DNA of 64,000 bases from Bostrychus sinensis (Eukaryota > Chordata > Actinopteri > Gobiiformes > Eleotridae). Below the pieces are notes generated by a model. The model was not told where the DNA came from. It made no database searches and was given only the letters and a program-made list of their open reading frames with translations. A program made the translations under genes and the position numbers. Shown piece by piece: positions 44,506-58,339 of this stretch. Location: the NCBI GenBank assembly GCA_020698575.1, contig CM036243.1, forward strand, positions 33,668,903 through 33,732,902, given 5' to 3'. Numbering within the stretch: position 1 is the stretch's first letter; each line of letters begins with the position of its first letter.

Positions 44506-46248
44506 CTAGTAGTAGTAGAATAGTCGCGTGTTTAATGTCTTTGTAGGTTGGTCAACCCTGAGCCTTTGTTAAAATTAAAAGTCCACAAAATTAGAGAGAC
44601 AGATGCAGAGCTGCCATCAGCAGTGCAGCTCACACTGTCAGCTTCTCACAGAACTGCCCTGCTGTAGACGCCACCACAGTTTACACATGCAGTCTGGGCC
44701 TAAGACATAAGATCACTTTGCAACTTTTATAAAGAGGAGATTACTTCTAAATAAGAAGAAATCGCTTGCTGTCAAAATACAGTGCACAGTACATAATGTG
44801 TAAAAGTAGCAGTTTCAAAGATTTAAGTTACTTTGGTACAATAACGGTGTCACCAAAGTTAATCTAAATCTTTCTTCAAAGTCTTCTAACTTTGCGATCT
44901 GCTGGTGTCATAAGAACATGTTGTTATGCAGAAGTAATAATGGTAAATGTAACTCTGTAATTGAAAATATTCTTAGGTAAATTAACTATAAAACTTTACA
45001 CATTCTCATTGAATGCCTGAGAAAACATGTCTGAACTTTTGACTGTACTGTGTGTATTTGTGTACAGAAGTTATAGTTCATGTGGTTAACTCACAGCTCC
45101 TGATAAATCCTCTTCAGGACACAGAAGTGGATGGAGTCTGCAGCCTTTTTGCTCCACTCAGCCACAGCTTCAGCCTCACAGCATCTCCTTTATGACATCT
45201 GAAAAAAAGAGTATTTTAAAATTAAAAGCATGTAGGAGTGTAGCATTTAACGGGGAACATCTAAAGGTAGGCCACGCACAGTGCGAACCTGCTTCTGGGG
45301 CAGTGTACCCTGCAGCTCAGTGAGCAGAAGAAAGAGAGAGTAAAGTTTGTATTTTGGAGTATTCAGGCTGCGTCAGGGGCAGAGCTGCGTTGTTCTGCTC
45401 CCGCTGTGACTGAACGTGGAGCACAAGCGTGACTTCGTGCTGTATTTTAGACGTTCAGGACACATTCATTAATTAGAAGAACAGTAAAGGAGTTAAAGTA
45501 TTGTTTTGGCACATGCATATTTTGTATTATTATTGCTAAAATTGTACTGCGATCATTATAAGCCTATATTAATATTTTAAGAGCCATTTTAGGCCTTTAT
45601 GTATTTGCACCGCCATGTCACTATGTGGCGCTGTACTAGTCAGGTTTGTCTATTTAAGGGCCAAAGAGAGCAGCCTTAGTGCGCCAAAGTTGAGGCACAG
45701 AGTTTTTGACCGGGGTTGATGTGTGAGTGTTGAAAGTGGCAATAAGTGCTAATAAATGGATTCTTCACAAAACACAAGGAGTATTGGGCTCTCTATCCAC
45801 GCGTTGGGAACACCTTTTAACTTTGTCAGCCTAGTGGCTCGTGGCACAGGGCCAGCCGGGTCCTGTCATTTTACTGGTGGCACATGGCAGATTATTATTA
45901 TTATAGGACTAATACAAAAAATGTGAATTATCTTCTGTTCTGAAGCAGTTATTTGGATGGTTTGAGGAAGTTAGGAGATGAGCCCTGATGTGTGCAGCTC
46001 ACAGAAGAGCAAGTTGTGATTCACAGAGGTTAAGTATGTAACAAATTTACAGGGGGTCCTCCCCCAGGGAAAAAAAAAATCAATATAACAGACAATATTT
46101 GCTGTATCCTGGTGCATTTTAAAGTGTTTTAGCTGACTATAGAGTGAGTAAAACAATGGCTTGATTTTGCATTAATAGTTGTGATCGCAACATCTCAAAA
46201 TCCTGGAGGGACTGAACAATGCATGTAGTCTGTGTCTTGAAGCATGTT
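42598..46248. other. duplicated intergenic block (second copy of 10242-13787)
   Basis: Colinear with 10242-13787 at near identity, with scattered one-base indels. It carries the 110-bp repeat (42764-42872) and the (AGT)n microsatellite (44462-44518). An extra segment of about 88 bp at 45981-46068 is absent from the first copy. Confidence 0.85.
44462..44518 (+). repeat. (AGT)n microsatellite, duplicate
   Basis: Longer than its counterpart at 12107-12142, with one ACT interruption. Confidence 0.95.
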
Positions 46249-46256
46249 GTTGTTAA

Positions 46257-47473
46257 TAGGGATGGGAACTGATAAGATTTTATCAATGTTGATGCCAGTG
46301 TCGATTCTGCTCATCAATCCAATTCTTTATCGATTGTCTTATCGATTCCTGATATATCTGTGAATAAAAATGAACTAGATCTGTGGCCATACACTTTATT
46401 ATGAAGCAGAAATAGAAGCTTATTTTCATTTTCATGTATATGAGCCTATTTTAAACTGGGCTCACTAAACAGAAGTAACATGTATTGAATGTACAGCTGT
46501 TAAATTACTGGAAATGTATGCTTTTTAAATAAACAGGATTGTGGCTTTAATATTAATTTAGGAGCAGCAGCCCCAGACCTGTCTCTGAAAAAACCTTCAT
46601 TAAACTTTTTAAACTAAACAGTAGCCTGTGTTACTGTGACAGTGCAACGCAGGGAGGGGCCACATCAGCGTCAGACAGGTGAGGGTCAGACAGGCGAGGG
46701 TCAGACAGGTGAGGGTCAGACAGGTGAGCGTCAGACAGGTGAGCGTCAGACAGGTGAGCGTCAGACAGGTGAGGTCAGACAGGTGAGCGTCAGACAGGTG
46801 AGAGTCAGACAGGTGAGAGTCAGACAGGTGAGAGTCAGACAGGTGAGGGTCAGACAGGTGAGCGTCAGACAGGTGAGCGTCAGACAGGCGAGGGTCAGAC
46901 AGGTGAGCGTCAGACAGGTGAGCGTCAGACAGGTGAGCGTCAGACAGGTGGAGTCAGACAGGTGAGGACAGGATTCAGCATTTTCTATGGAGATTTCTCT
47001 TTTTCTATCGCTCGCTTCCTTCCATACTGTATTTCTTATGCAGGGGAATGAGCTCCTGCTGTCACAGTGCGGGGACATTTAGCTCCTACCTCCGCGGCTC
47101 TGGCTCACTCTGCTGTGTCCACGCAGTGGGACGCAAGCGCGCCAGGCTCCGCGCGTCTCCACCTCCGCGCTGCCGTGTCCCGTGAGTGCATGTTCATTAA
47201 TTAGAGAGAGGAGAACGACATGCACTGCACGATGAGCGCCGCGCTTTGTAGGCTGCTCATCGAAGATGACTTTTGCAGCGAAGTTAAAGTAAAAAGGTTA
47301 GAAACGCTGCTCGGGAGCGGGGCGGGTCTCGGAGCAAAACCTGCTCACACAAACACAGCTGCACAAAGCAGCATCGATAAGAGGATCGTTAACGGCGGAG
47401 GCAAACAATTCCGACGGATTGGAAAAATTAGAAATGGTTCTCAGGTAGAACCGGGTTTTGATGCCCATCCCTA
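46257..47473. mobile_element. hAT-like element with short minisatellite (second copy)
   Basis: Same ends as 13796-15509. The internal array (about 46673-46970) has roughly 20 units, against 52 in the first copy, and one-base losses interrupt its frame. Confidence 0.7.
46673..46970 (+). repeat. 15-bp minisatellite, about 20 units
   Basis: Same unit as 14213-15006. Length differs by about 500 bp between the two duplicates, the main cause of their offset change. Confidence 0.95.
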
Positions 47474-48220
47474 GTTGTTTATTAGTGCAATGTGTTCGAT
47501 ATTTTTGCTTTAACAATTTTACAATAACTTACTAACAACTTTGTCTACATCAAAACTTTTCATGACAGTCCAAGACTTTCACAGTCTGTACTATCAGCTC
47601 CTGTCAGTTCCTCGTGCAGCGCCAATGCCTTTCCTTTCAGGCTCAACCACAATAAAGTTGTTTCAGCTGATGGAAAAGGATGAAGTTTTATTTTGAAGGG
47701 TCACAAGAGGTGGTCGATTTCTCATCCAACTGCAGTTTCTCCTCTGATCTTCTCCATCTCTCCTCTTAATTTTGATCAAAATTAAAAACAAAGTTATTGG
47801 AAATAATTATCTCTTTTGTAATAATTTGAGTAAAAGAGACACTGGACCTAAAAAAAAACAAAAATAAAAACATCGCGGCTGTTTGCAGAGAGGTAATTCT
47901 TTTACAAACTTTAACGATGCATATCTCTGTGATTCCTGAACCTATCAATGTGAAATAAAAACTGTCACAAAGCTTGAGCTCTTATCTGTCAGGAGGATTT
48001 AGCTGCAAGTCTCTGTGTCAAACTGTTTGTTTTACAACAGCTGCGCAAAAACGTAACTTCAGTCACGCCAGCGTCATTATGGACCTGCGTAGCCCGTTGT
48101 GCAGGACCTCTCAGGGGGGGGGCCGATGGGGTGGCCAAGGTCTGACAACAGGGGCCGTGGCCACCCCAGGCCCCACGTGACTACGCCTCTGAACCTAGGA
48201 ACCAACCTCAAGTCACTTAA

Positions 48221-51200
48221 CTCATCTGATTTAGCTCCCACCTGCAGAGGGCGCTCAACTCGAACCTCCCCGCGGAGGTGCTACAGAAGACTCGCCGTGG
48301 ACGCCGCGCCGGGACAAAACTTCGTGAAAAGAAGAAACGCTTCAGGCCTGTCCTCCCCTCCGTCATCATGGGAAACGTAAGATCTCTTCCCAACAAGATG
48401 GACGAGCTGGCGGCGCTCACAAGACATCAGCGGGAGTACAGAGAGAGTAGCGTCCTTCTGTTTACGGAGACCTGGCTCACACCGCTTATCCCGGACTCTA
48501 CTGTGTTTTTGGACAACTTTCATCTGTTGCGAGCGGACAGGACGGGGGACAGCGGTAAGAGGAAAGGAGGGGGACTGGCTGTGTTTGTGAATGTGCGGTG
48601 GAGTAAACCAGGACACTGCACAGTTAAAGTGCAACTGTGCAACAGAGACATTGAACTGTTAGCGGTTAGCATGAGGCCATATTATCTGCCGGGAGTTCAC
48701 ACAGGTTATTGTGATAGCGGTGTACGTGCCCCCTTCTGCTAACGCGGACACAGCCTCTGATGCTCTGCTCTCGGTCACCAGCAGGCTGCAGACACAGCAC
48801 CCACAGGCCCTCTTCCTCATCTCTGGAGACTTCAACCATGCTTCTCCATCATCTGTTCTTCCCACATACACACAGTATGTCACCTGCCCCACCAGAGACA
48901 ATAAAATACTGGACTTGTTTTATGCCAACACCAAGGAGGCATATTCTGTATCCCCCCTCCCTCCCCTGGGGAGAGCTGACCACAACATCATACATCTCCA
49001 GCCTGTGTACAAACCTGTTGTACACAGACAGGCTGTGGTCCCACGTACAGTGAGGAGGTGGACTGTTGAGAGCGAGGAGGCTCTCAAGGACTGCTTCAAC
49101 ACCACTGTGTGGACGGAACTCTGTGGCCCACATGGGAGGACATCAATGCCATCACGGACTGCATCACGGACTACATAAACTTCTGTTTTGAGAACACTGT
49201 TCCCTCCAGGATGGTACGGTGTTTTGCTAACAACAAGCCGTGGATTACCCCTGATATTAAGGCTCTCCTGAAGGAGAAGAAGAGAGCCTTCAGATCAGGG
49301 GACAAGGAGGAGCTGAGGGCTGTACAGAAGGAGCTGAGGAGGAAGATCAGGGAGGGAAAGGCCGGCTACAAGAGGAGGATGGAGGAGCAGCTGCAGCAGC
49401 AGAACATCAGTGGGGTGTGGAGAAGCCTGAAAACCATCTCTGGCTTCAAAACGCCCCACTCACAGACAGAGGGGACCTGAAGTGGGTCAACGATCTAAAC
49501 CTGCATTTCAATAGGTTTGATCAAACACCCACCCCTCCCCTCATGCAGCTGCATTCCAACGCCTTGACACCTGGACCACCCCCCACAGCCACAGCCCTTC
49601 ACACCTCTGGCTCACCTCACCATCAGACCACTTCACACCTCTCTGGACTCAGCCACCCCCCCTGCGCAGAGACCCCCTGCCCACCCCTCTCCTTTACAGC
49701 AGCCCAGGTGGGAAAAGAGCTGAGGAAGATCAAGGCGAAGAAAGCAGCTGGACCAGACGGCATCAGCTCCAGGCTCCTTAAGTCCTGCGCAGATGAACTG
49801 TGTGGAGTTATGGAGCATGTCTTCAACCTGAGCCTCAAGCTGAGGGTGGTACCACAGCTCTGGAAGACCTCCTGTGTGGTACCAGTGCCAAAGACATCGC
49901 ACGCTAGGGACCTCAGCAGCTACAGGCCGGTGGCGCTTACATCCCACCTGATGAAGACACTGGAGAGACTGATCCTGGGACACCTCCGCTCCACGGTGGG
50001 ACCCTCGATGGATCCGCTGCAATTCGCCTACCGACCTGGCATCGGAGTGGAAGATGCGGTCATCTTCCTGTTACATCGCGCTCTGGCTCACCTGGAGAAG
50101 CCCGGCAGCACTGTGAGAATCATGTTTTTTGATTTCTCCAGTGCCTTCAACACCATTCAGCCGGTGCTTCTGAAAGACAAACTGGAGAGGGCTGGGGTGG
50201 ACCTTCATCTGGCAGAGTGGATTCTGCACTATCTCACAAACCGGCCACAGTTTGTGAGAGCCCGGGACTGTGTGTCTGACCTGCTGACCTGCAGTGTGGG
50301 GGCCCCCCAGGGGACTGTCCTGGCCCCCTTCCTCTTCACCCTCTACACTGCAGACTTCAGACACAACACGGACAGCTGTGTTCTGCAGAAGTTCTCTGAT
50401 GACTCAGCGATTGTCGGCCTGATCACTGAGGACGACGACGTGGAGTACAGAGGACTGACACAGAACTTTGTGGACTGGTGTCAGCAAAACCACCTCCTGA
50501 TCAATGCGGGGAAAACCAAGGAGATGGTGGTGGATTTTCGCAGACGCCGGTCTGCCGTCCCCTCACCGGTGAACATCCAGGGAATGGACATTGAGAGAGT
50601 GGACTCTTATAAGTACCTGGGTGTTCACCTGAACAATAAACTGGACTGGACTCACAACACAGACGCACTGTACAGGAAGGGTCAGAGCAGGCTCTACCTC
50701 CTGAGGAGACTGCGGTTTTTGGAGTGAAGGGAGCACTCCTGAGGACCTTCTATGACTCTGTGGTGGCATCAGCCATCCTGTACGATGTGGTCTGCTGGAG
50801 CAGCAGCATCACAGAGAGAGAGAGAGAGAGGAAGAAGCTGGACAAAGTCATCAGGAAGTCCAGCTCTGTCCTGGGCTGTCCTCTGGACTCAGTGCTGGAG
50901 GTGGGCGACAGAAGGGTCCTGGCAAAACTGACATCCATGCTGGACCAGGAGTCACACCCCTGCAGGACGTCTTGTCTGCTCTGGAGAGCAGCTTCAGTGA
51001 CAGACTGATCCACCCTCGCTGTGTGAAGGAGAGATACCGCAGGTCTTTTCTTCCTGCAGCTGTCAGACTCTACAATGAACACTCCTGACTGTAATCCGTT
51101 ACACCTGTGCAATATTGTTTTAATATTGTTTAACTGTCAGCACCTTCTGGAAACCTGTGCAATATTTATATTTATACTATTATGTGCCATAATTATTTTA

Positions 51201-51397
51201 TTTTACTGAAGCACCTATTTTCTTATAGTTTAGTTTTTTAGTTTTTAGTTAATTATCTTTGGCCAGACTGGTCTCTGATACACTGTGTGCTCTTGTGTGA
51301 TACCACTGTGTGCTGTACTTATGCTGTTGCAACAATGCAATTTCCCCACTGAGGGACTAATAAAGGTTTTCTTATTCTTATTCTTATTCTTATAGTC
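48221..51397 (+). mobile_element. L2/Rex1-like LINE, copy 2 (frameshifted)
   Basis: Near identical to 16262-19440 and in the same place in the duplicated unit, so it arose by segmental duplication and not by a second insertion. It carries the shared endonuclease frame break near 48694 and four further one-base losses near 49134, 49471, 50716 and 50958, all beside short homopolymers. Confidence 0.85.
48711..51088 (+). pseudogene. LINE reverse transcriptase, copy 2, broken frame
   Basis: Equivalent of 16752-19133. The frame is open in pieces: 48711-49130, 49109-49470, 49417-50715 and 50724-50955. The catalytic FSDD is intact in the third piece. The breaks may be assembly errors. Confidence 0.75.
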
Positions 51398-52758
51398 CCT
51401 CTCAATCTCCAAACGCATCAAAAGCAACTCTTTCTGCTGCTCAAATGACAAACCCGCACTCGCAGTAGAAGGCAAAGACGAGTCCACACTAACACCAGGC
51501 TGAACCAAACCAGGCTTCAAAACCCCAACCTCAAACAACTTAGCTTTCAAATCAACTTTAACGTGCTCTTTAACTTCTCAGTGTCTCCCACATCAACATT
51601 ATAATAATCTGCGATCATAATTAGCTGCTTTTTAGTACAAATATCCAAGCCACTTTCACATGGCGACTCAATGAAATCCTCAACAACTTCATCCATGGCT
51701 AACAACTCACGTAGAGACTACAGAAGCTTAAGTGACAACTCACCAATGCGCACACACAAAAGGCAGGTGTATCCCGCTAACTACCTAACCAAAAAGCTTA
51801 CTAACTCACCCCTAGTCTTCGTGAGGCGTAGCGGTGGGTTTTTCATGCATTTAAAGACCGATGGCACGGTAAAAGCGACCAGGCACGCTGGCAACTCCCC
51901 GAAACCACGGAATGGGGAAGAGGGAAGCTCTACCCCCTCCTCACTAAAGCACACGGCAGTGAGTCCCCTGGTGGGAAACGCTGCTAAACCTACAAGGGAA
52001 CACCCAGCCAAAAACGTGCACACCAGCAGAGTGACACTTACCATCTTACGTCTCTACAACAGCTACCGCTGACAAATCCACGGACACAAAAGCTCTCCTG
52101 CTCCAGCGCGACCCGCAAACAACACGGAAACTGATCAAACTTATCCAAACTTTCGGCACATCTCCCCAGAGCGCAACAACTAACCATATAAGGACAATGA
52201 CGTCACAGGGCTACCCCCACTAAACGCCAATCAAATGCACGGAAAACTCAATTTAAAAAAAACCCGAAGCCACGGCAAACAACAAGAGCTATCCAATGCA
52301 CACAAGCACTCACAAACAATACCGTAACAGAAACACACGGTAAACAAACTTAAGCTAACTAAACTACGACGAAACGCAAAAACAACTTACGGACAGAGCC
52401 CCCAATTTGTTATGACTGGCTCGAGGCCATAACAAAAGAGGGGAGACAATGCCAAAGTTTAAAGTGCTCAACAAAAGATTTATTAAATAAAATATAATAC
52501 TAACAAAAAGTACGATGAGGTGTAGTGTGGGTGCTTGGATGTGTTGAGTGTATGCGAACGTGATGAAGTGCGAAAAGGAAAGTACAAACTCAAATGTGCA
52601 TAAGGTCGAGGAGAGGCCTGGAGCCTGGCAGCAGCAGAGCAGCGTGGCACGAGGTAACGAGGCCGGAGATGAGAGAGCGCAGAGGAGAAGAGGCGGGCCT
52701 TTTATCCCCTGGAAGCACGGGTGGAGCAGCAGCCGCACCTGGGCAGAGGGACTTCACA
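51398..52758 (-). mobile_element. LTR retrotransposon 5' part, second copy
   Basis: LTR 52758-52408, primer-site-like stretch, leader and gag-like fragment as in the first copy. The gag part keeps an 18-bp segment that the first copy lost, but has a one-base loss beside it that stops the frame. Confidence 0.65.
52408..52758 (-). repeat. LTR, second copy, 351 bp
   Basis: Counterpart of 20436-20788, same TG...CA ends on the minus strand. Confidence 0.7.
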
Positions 52759-52864
52759 CTACATTCAACTATGTAAAGAACAAAGTATATTAATAAGAAT
52801 ATTTCATTCATTCAGATCCAGGATGTGTTATTTTAGTGTTCCCTTTATTTTTTGAGCAGTGTAT
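52759..52864 (-). mobile_element. Tc1/mariner terminal fragment, second copy
   Basis: Counterpart of 20789-20893. Confidence 0.65.
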
Positions 52865-53715
52865 ATTCGTCAACAAAATTAACACTGCTCAACAGGTGAC
52901 AGGTACTCACTCAGGCATTGGCTCCTCACCCCATTTTTAAAACCCAGACCACACAGGGGGCGGGCCCACAGACCATCAGGTGCTTAAACAGCTCAGTTAT
53001 ATTTAGTTTCATACAATACAATGTAAACTTATTTTACAGGTTACTAATTAGCATATTTATTTATTTATAAACTGGAAGAGTAAGAAAATACAAGAGAAAA
53101 GTTCACCTGTACCCTTTTTGTTTTTGAACCTGTGTGTGTTCAAATATAGTTGTAACTGTGCTGACCACTGATAGTTGAAATCCACTGAGTCCTGCTGTCT
53201 AAGTGAGCTTTAGGTGGAACTGCTGTTGTACTTCTGGCTTTACATTCTGTTCTCTTCTGTCTCAAACACGTGACCTCATTTCTCAGAATTAGGAAGTCTG
53301 CCTCAGCAGTCACCACTGGATCAAACTTGCAGACTGTGTCACACGATTGTAAGAGCTTCTCAAGCTGCTTCTATGATGGAAGTTTGTGATTCCTGTAAGT
53401 GTTCCTGATCCATGTCCTATCACTCCCAGTGCTGTTTATTGGCACTGGCAGTTTCAGCTCCTGATATATTGTTTATGTCTATTGTAAATAAAATATTGTT
53501 GCATGAGATTTGAAACCATTGTATTTAGTTTTACTTAGTGGCCCTTGAGCAAGTGTTAGTTACGTATGTGTGAAAAGGAAGGAAATGCAGAACAGCGTTG
53601 GTGTAAATATAAACCAGCTTCATTTTTTTTTTTCTTCAATATATGTTCATCCGTCTTTGTCTCTGTGCAGTTGGAGCCTGAGTTTCTCTGAAGCAGAGCA
53701 GCTCTGGGTTTGAGG
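52865..53715 (+). promoter_or_regulatory. copy C upstream region and 5' UTR exon
   Basis: As for copy B: first noncoding exon ends at 53394 before GTAAGT, acceptor at 53670, ATG at 53716. The uORF is conserved. Confidence 0.5.
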
Positions 53716-56700
53716 ATGGGCTCCTCTCAGGTCTGGACTCTGGCCTTCATCTGTGAGTACACTACATTTTCACTGTAAACAAGTAAAGATACAGGTCTTT
53801 GTCCACATAAACTGTTTTACAATTCCTTGTTTCAGTTCTCAGTGCTGCCCTCAGCAAAACCACCAAAGGTAACTACAGTCTTCTTTATTATTATATAGTA
53901 TTGGTATGATCAGTGTTTTTACTAATGTGGCTTTAATAGGAGAACATGTGATAGTGAAGAGTTCTTCAGAGTTCTGTGGTGCTCTGGTTTGAGGGGTTAG
54001 GGTTATATGTTCTTGCTCAGTACTGCAACTGGATGATTATACTATAGTCAAGTATTTATAATCCCATTAACAATTCAGTCTACAGCTGTTTAACTAAAGT
54101 CTTTTTAAATTATCTTTGTGACACAGGTGTGACTCTGGAGATACCTTCATTATATCCATTTCTCAGAGACTCAGTGACTCTGAGGTGTGTGGGACCTGCT
54201 GTGAAATATCTGTACTTTTACAAAGATGGAGCACTGTTGAAAGAAGACATGAACCATAAGTTTAAACAAACATCTGACAGCACAGTGGAGCTGATAATCC
54301 TTTCAGTGTCAGAATCAGACCGGGGTTGGTACTCCTGTGGGATCAATGAGAACACACAATCCACTGAGGAACTACTGGGGGTACGAGGTCAGTACTTTAA
54401 ACATGTCCCACTCTGTTCTCAAGAAATTAGAGACATCATGTTTTTCTACCAGTTCAGTTCAACAATCACAACAACTGTAAAAACACTATTTTTACACATA
54501 TTTTAGTAGAAAAATACATTTAACCTTTGGTTGTAGACAGTTTTTATTTTTTCTTCTTTTAGGACGGGACCGCAGTATGAAGCTGGCATCATCCAGCTCC
54601 ATCATCCCAGACCAGGCAGAGTGACTCTGGGCTGTTATGGAGCGTATGAATTTCAAAAATATGAATGGATTCAGACAAAGTTCAGTTATGATTCTCAGCC
54701 AGAAATATTGAAAGAAAACTCGAGGTCTGTCAGTGTCTCTCGTGGAGGAGTGTACTCATGCAGAGGAAAAGATCAATTTGATCCTCACATCTCAAGTAAT
54801 AACGTCACCATTTGGGAAACTGGTGAGTACAGTTATGTTCTATGTGATGGACACATACAGTAGTGAACATGTAAAGTCATGAGTCCTACACTACAGAGGG
54901 ATATATGCTGCAGCCCTCTCTGTGTCATTTCTGTCTCAGCTTCAGTGGAGGCATTTTGTAGCAACAAAAAGTTACAACCAGTTTTAATGGGAGCTGGTGT
55001 GTATAGCACAGGAACAAATGATCCCTAAAAATAAAATTGTTGGTCATCTTTGAATACCCAAGACTGTAATAATCCCCGCTAAAAAAGCCACTTTGCTTTG
55101 AGAATAAAAAAAAATGACATGCTATTACATAAAAAGTGTTGATTTTCTGAAAATAATTAAATATTAGTTAGTTATGATCAAGTTGATTAAAAAATGGCTG
55201 CAATTGAAAAAAAAGTTGAAAAGAAATATGAATGTATAAATGTTTATGTATAGTAAACAACCTAACTTTTTTAAACTGGAGGATAAGGGTTAAAAATAGT
55301 AAAGTATAAACACAATTACCAACAAATACACAAGATGATGACATTTGCGGGACATTTGCAGCAAGACAGACATAAATGAGGACAACAGAGACTGTGCACA
55401 GAGCCATTATCACCACCCTCAGTGATCTCAAAAGGAAAATATTCACAACTAAAGAGATGAGAGAAAACTGTCTTTAATCCAACCAAAAAGAGCCACGAGT
55501 CATTGTACTTTTTGTGCCGGTCCAAAGTCCGGATAAATGCAGAGAGTTTGTGTCAGGAAGGGCATCTGATTTAAACTGAAGTAAACAAGTGAATCAAAAA
55601 CATGACTTCCAAACCGGATCAGTAGGGGCCCGAGTTAACCAAAGCAAGGCGGGAAGCTTAGGAGCAGGGCTCCAGCTGTTTCATCCTGATGTGGATGGGA
55701 AGAGAAATGGAAGAGGAGTTATCCTGAAGGAGGAGTTTGTTAGGAACGTCTGGAGGTGAAGAGTGTCAGATAGGGTCAGGAGTCTGAAGATGGAAATTGA
55801 AGGTGTGATGTTGAATGTGGTCAGTGGTATGCTCCATGAGTAGGATGTGAGCTAGAGGAGAAGGAAGTTTAGAACACAGAAGGACTGATGGTAACTTTGA
55901 AAAAAGGATGGAAATGGCTGAAATGTGTATTGTCTACTGTAACATTTGTGTTGCTTCTACAATACAGTGTCAAACAGAGCAGTGGTGAAGCTTGAGCCTG
56001 ACTGGACACAGATATTTTGTGGAGAGAACCTCACTCTCAGATGTGAGATTGAGGATGAAGGAACACTGAGTGGACGTATGAATGGAGAAAGACTGGAGTA
56101 ATGTTAGCTCCAACAACAAGAGAATATACAATCAACAGTGTGTCAGAGTCAGACAGTGGAGTCTACAGCTGTAGAGGAGTAAGAGCCCCATATTACACAA
56201 CACAGAGGAGCCAAGAGACCAGACTGGAAGTGCAGAGTGAGTCTGTAGAAATTTAAAATGTCTCTGTTTAAATGTGTTGTATTCAGCAGACTGCATTAAT
56301 AGAGTTCAAAGTAAATACAGTATAAGACATGTCCTCCTAACCTGCAGGTAAAGCTGTCCCCTGTCCTCTCTGTGGTCTCCGTCCTGGCTGAGTCCTGGGG
56401 CCTCTGTCTCTCTGAAGTGTGCTGTTACAGCGCCCTCTGCAGGATGGAGGTTTTACTGGTACAAGGCTGTTCCTCTTTCATCAGGCTCTTACACATATGA
56501 GCTGCTCCCAGGTCTCACTTCTGGACTGAACACGACTCCTTCAGCGTTCACGGCCTCACCAACACAGCAGGGTTTGTGTGTAGAGCCGCACAAGGACGTC
56601 CAGAGGTTTACACTGAATACAGTCAGCCACAGTTTTGTCTGGTCTGGAGGTAACACTTATTTATTGTTATTAAATAATCTACATTTGAACCAATGAGTCT

Positions 56701-58301
56701 GTTATATGTGTTTTTATTTGTTTCTCTTTAGACACTGATTCTCCAGTGTCTCCCACAGTGAGTCCTGACAGATCACAACACTTGACCTCTGACCCAGTGT
56801 CAGTGAGCTGTGAATCTAACTCTGCTGATGAAGAGTGGAGAGTCCAAGTGTTTTCTCACAACAGACTCTCTTTACAACAGTGCTTTCTCCAATTCATCAA
56901 GAACGAAATCTCAGTGTGACTTTTCTACAACTGAGGAAACCAGAGCAGTGTTTTGGTGTGAGTCTGGATCTGGAGAGCTGACTAATGCAGTCAACATCAC
57001 TGTTCACAGTAGGTTTCTATGTTAGTACTTTTATATGTAGTTATCTGTACTGAATAAACTGCTGGAAGACCCACATAAGCACACAGTGGAAGAGTACAGT
57101 CATTTGATAGTGGTATGGGACAGGGAAAGCTTGGTCCTGGGCAGGTCAAAGTGTGGCGATGTTTCAGACTGAACCCCATGGGGGACTGTGCTAAAAGTCC
57201 TTGTATGACCAGGAGCTTGGGTCACATTGCCGGCAGTAAGTCAAACCTGTTCCCAGTTGGACTCCAGCAGGGCTGATGACTCTGAGTCGAGCCACTGCTC
57301 CTACACAGGGACAGGTGCAAACTGAGGTGGCTCGGGCATCTGTTTAGGATGCTTCCTGGGACGCCTCCCTGGTAAGTTTTTCTGGGCATGTTCCTCCGGA
57401 TGTATCTCGGCTGGTTTGGGGTTCCTCCGGGAAGTGGGAAAGCTGGGAATCTCTGCTTAGACTGCTGTCCGCATGACCCGGATCAAGTGGAAAAAAATTG
57501 GATGGAAGGATGGTTAACCAAGAGGCAACCTCAAAAAATGCAGACAGTATTCAGATAATTCAGATGAAAGTCTGAAGATCAAAGACGCATGAGGAAGGGG
57601 ACTGGTGGGATTTTGGCCCAGGACTTGGAGGTAAGGTATATCTGGGTATCATAGGCAAAATGACCCAAAATTAAGTCCATATTTGCATAAAATCTGTCCA
57701 AGTGGAAGCATGTAGATGATGAAATGAAAAGTGGTCTGAGAACCGAGCCTTGTGGCACTCCCTGAGGACCTGAGGAGGCTGATGATCAGATCTGTCTGAT
57801 AAATTTGAAGACAGTCGGAGAGGATGGAGTGGGAGAAAGAATCAAATGCAGCAGAGGGGTGGACCTCTGAGGAGCTTTTTGGTGATCTTGAGAGCTGTTT
57901 CAATAAGTTTATATTGCTCAGGCAAGCTGGGTTCTATAAGGCTAATCAAATAAATCTTTTAACAAAACTGTCACTGACTCATTACATCTGATAGTGTATA
58001 AAATCTAAATGTAACATATCTCTCTTTACAGATTCTGTGATCCTTGTGGGCCCTGTGCTTCCTGTGACTGAGGGACACACTGTTTCTCTGGGCTGTAAAC
58101 TGGCACAATCTTCTGGTCTCTCTTCAGTCCATTTCTATAAAGATGGCAAATTAATCCAAAATGGATCTGAAAAGCGTCTTCAACATCTCTCCAGTGTCTA
58201 AGACTGATGAAGGGTTTTTATAAATGCGCGGCACAAACAAAGCCAACACAGATTTGGACGTCTGCAGAGAGTTGGATATCAGTCAAATGCAAGTAAAATG
58301 G

Positions 58302-58339
<38 letters not shown>

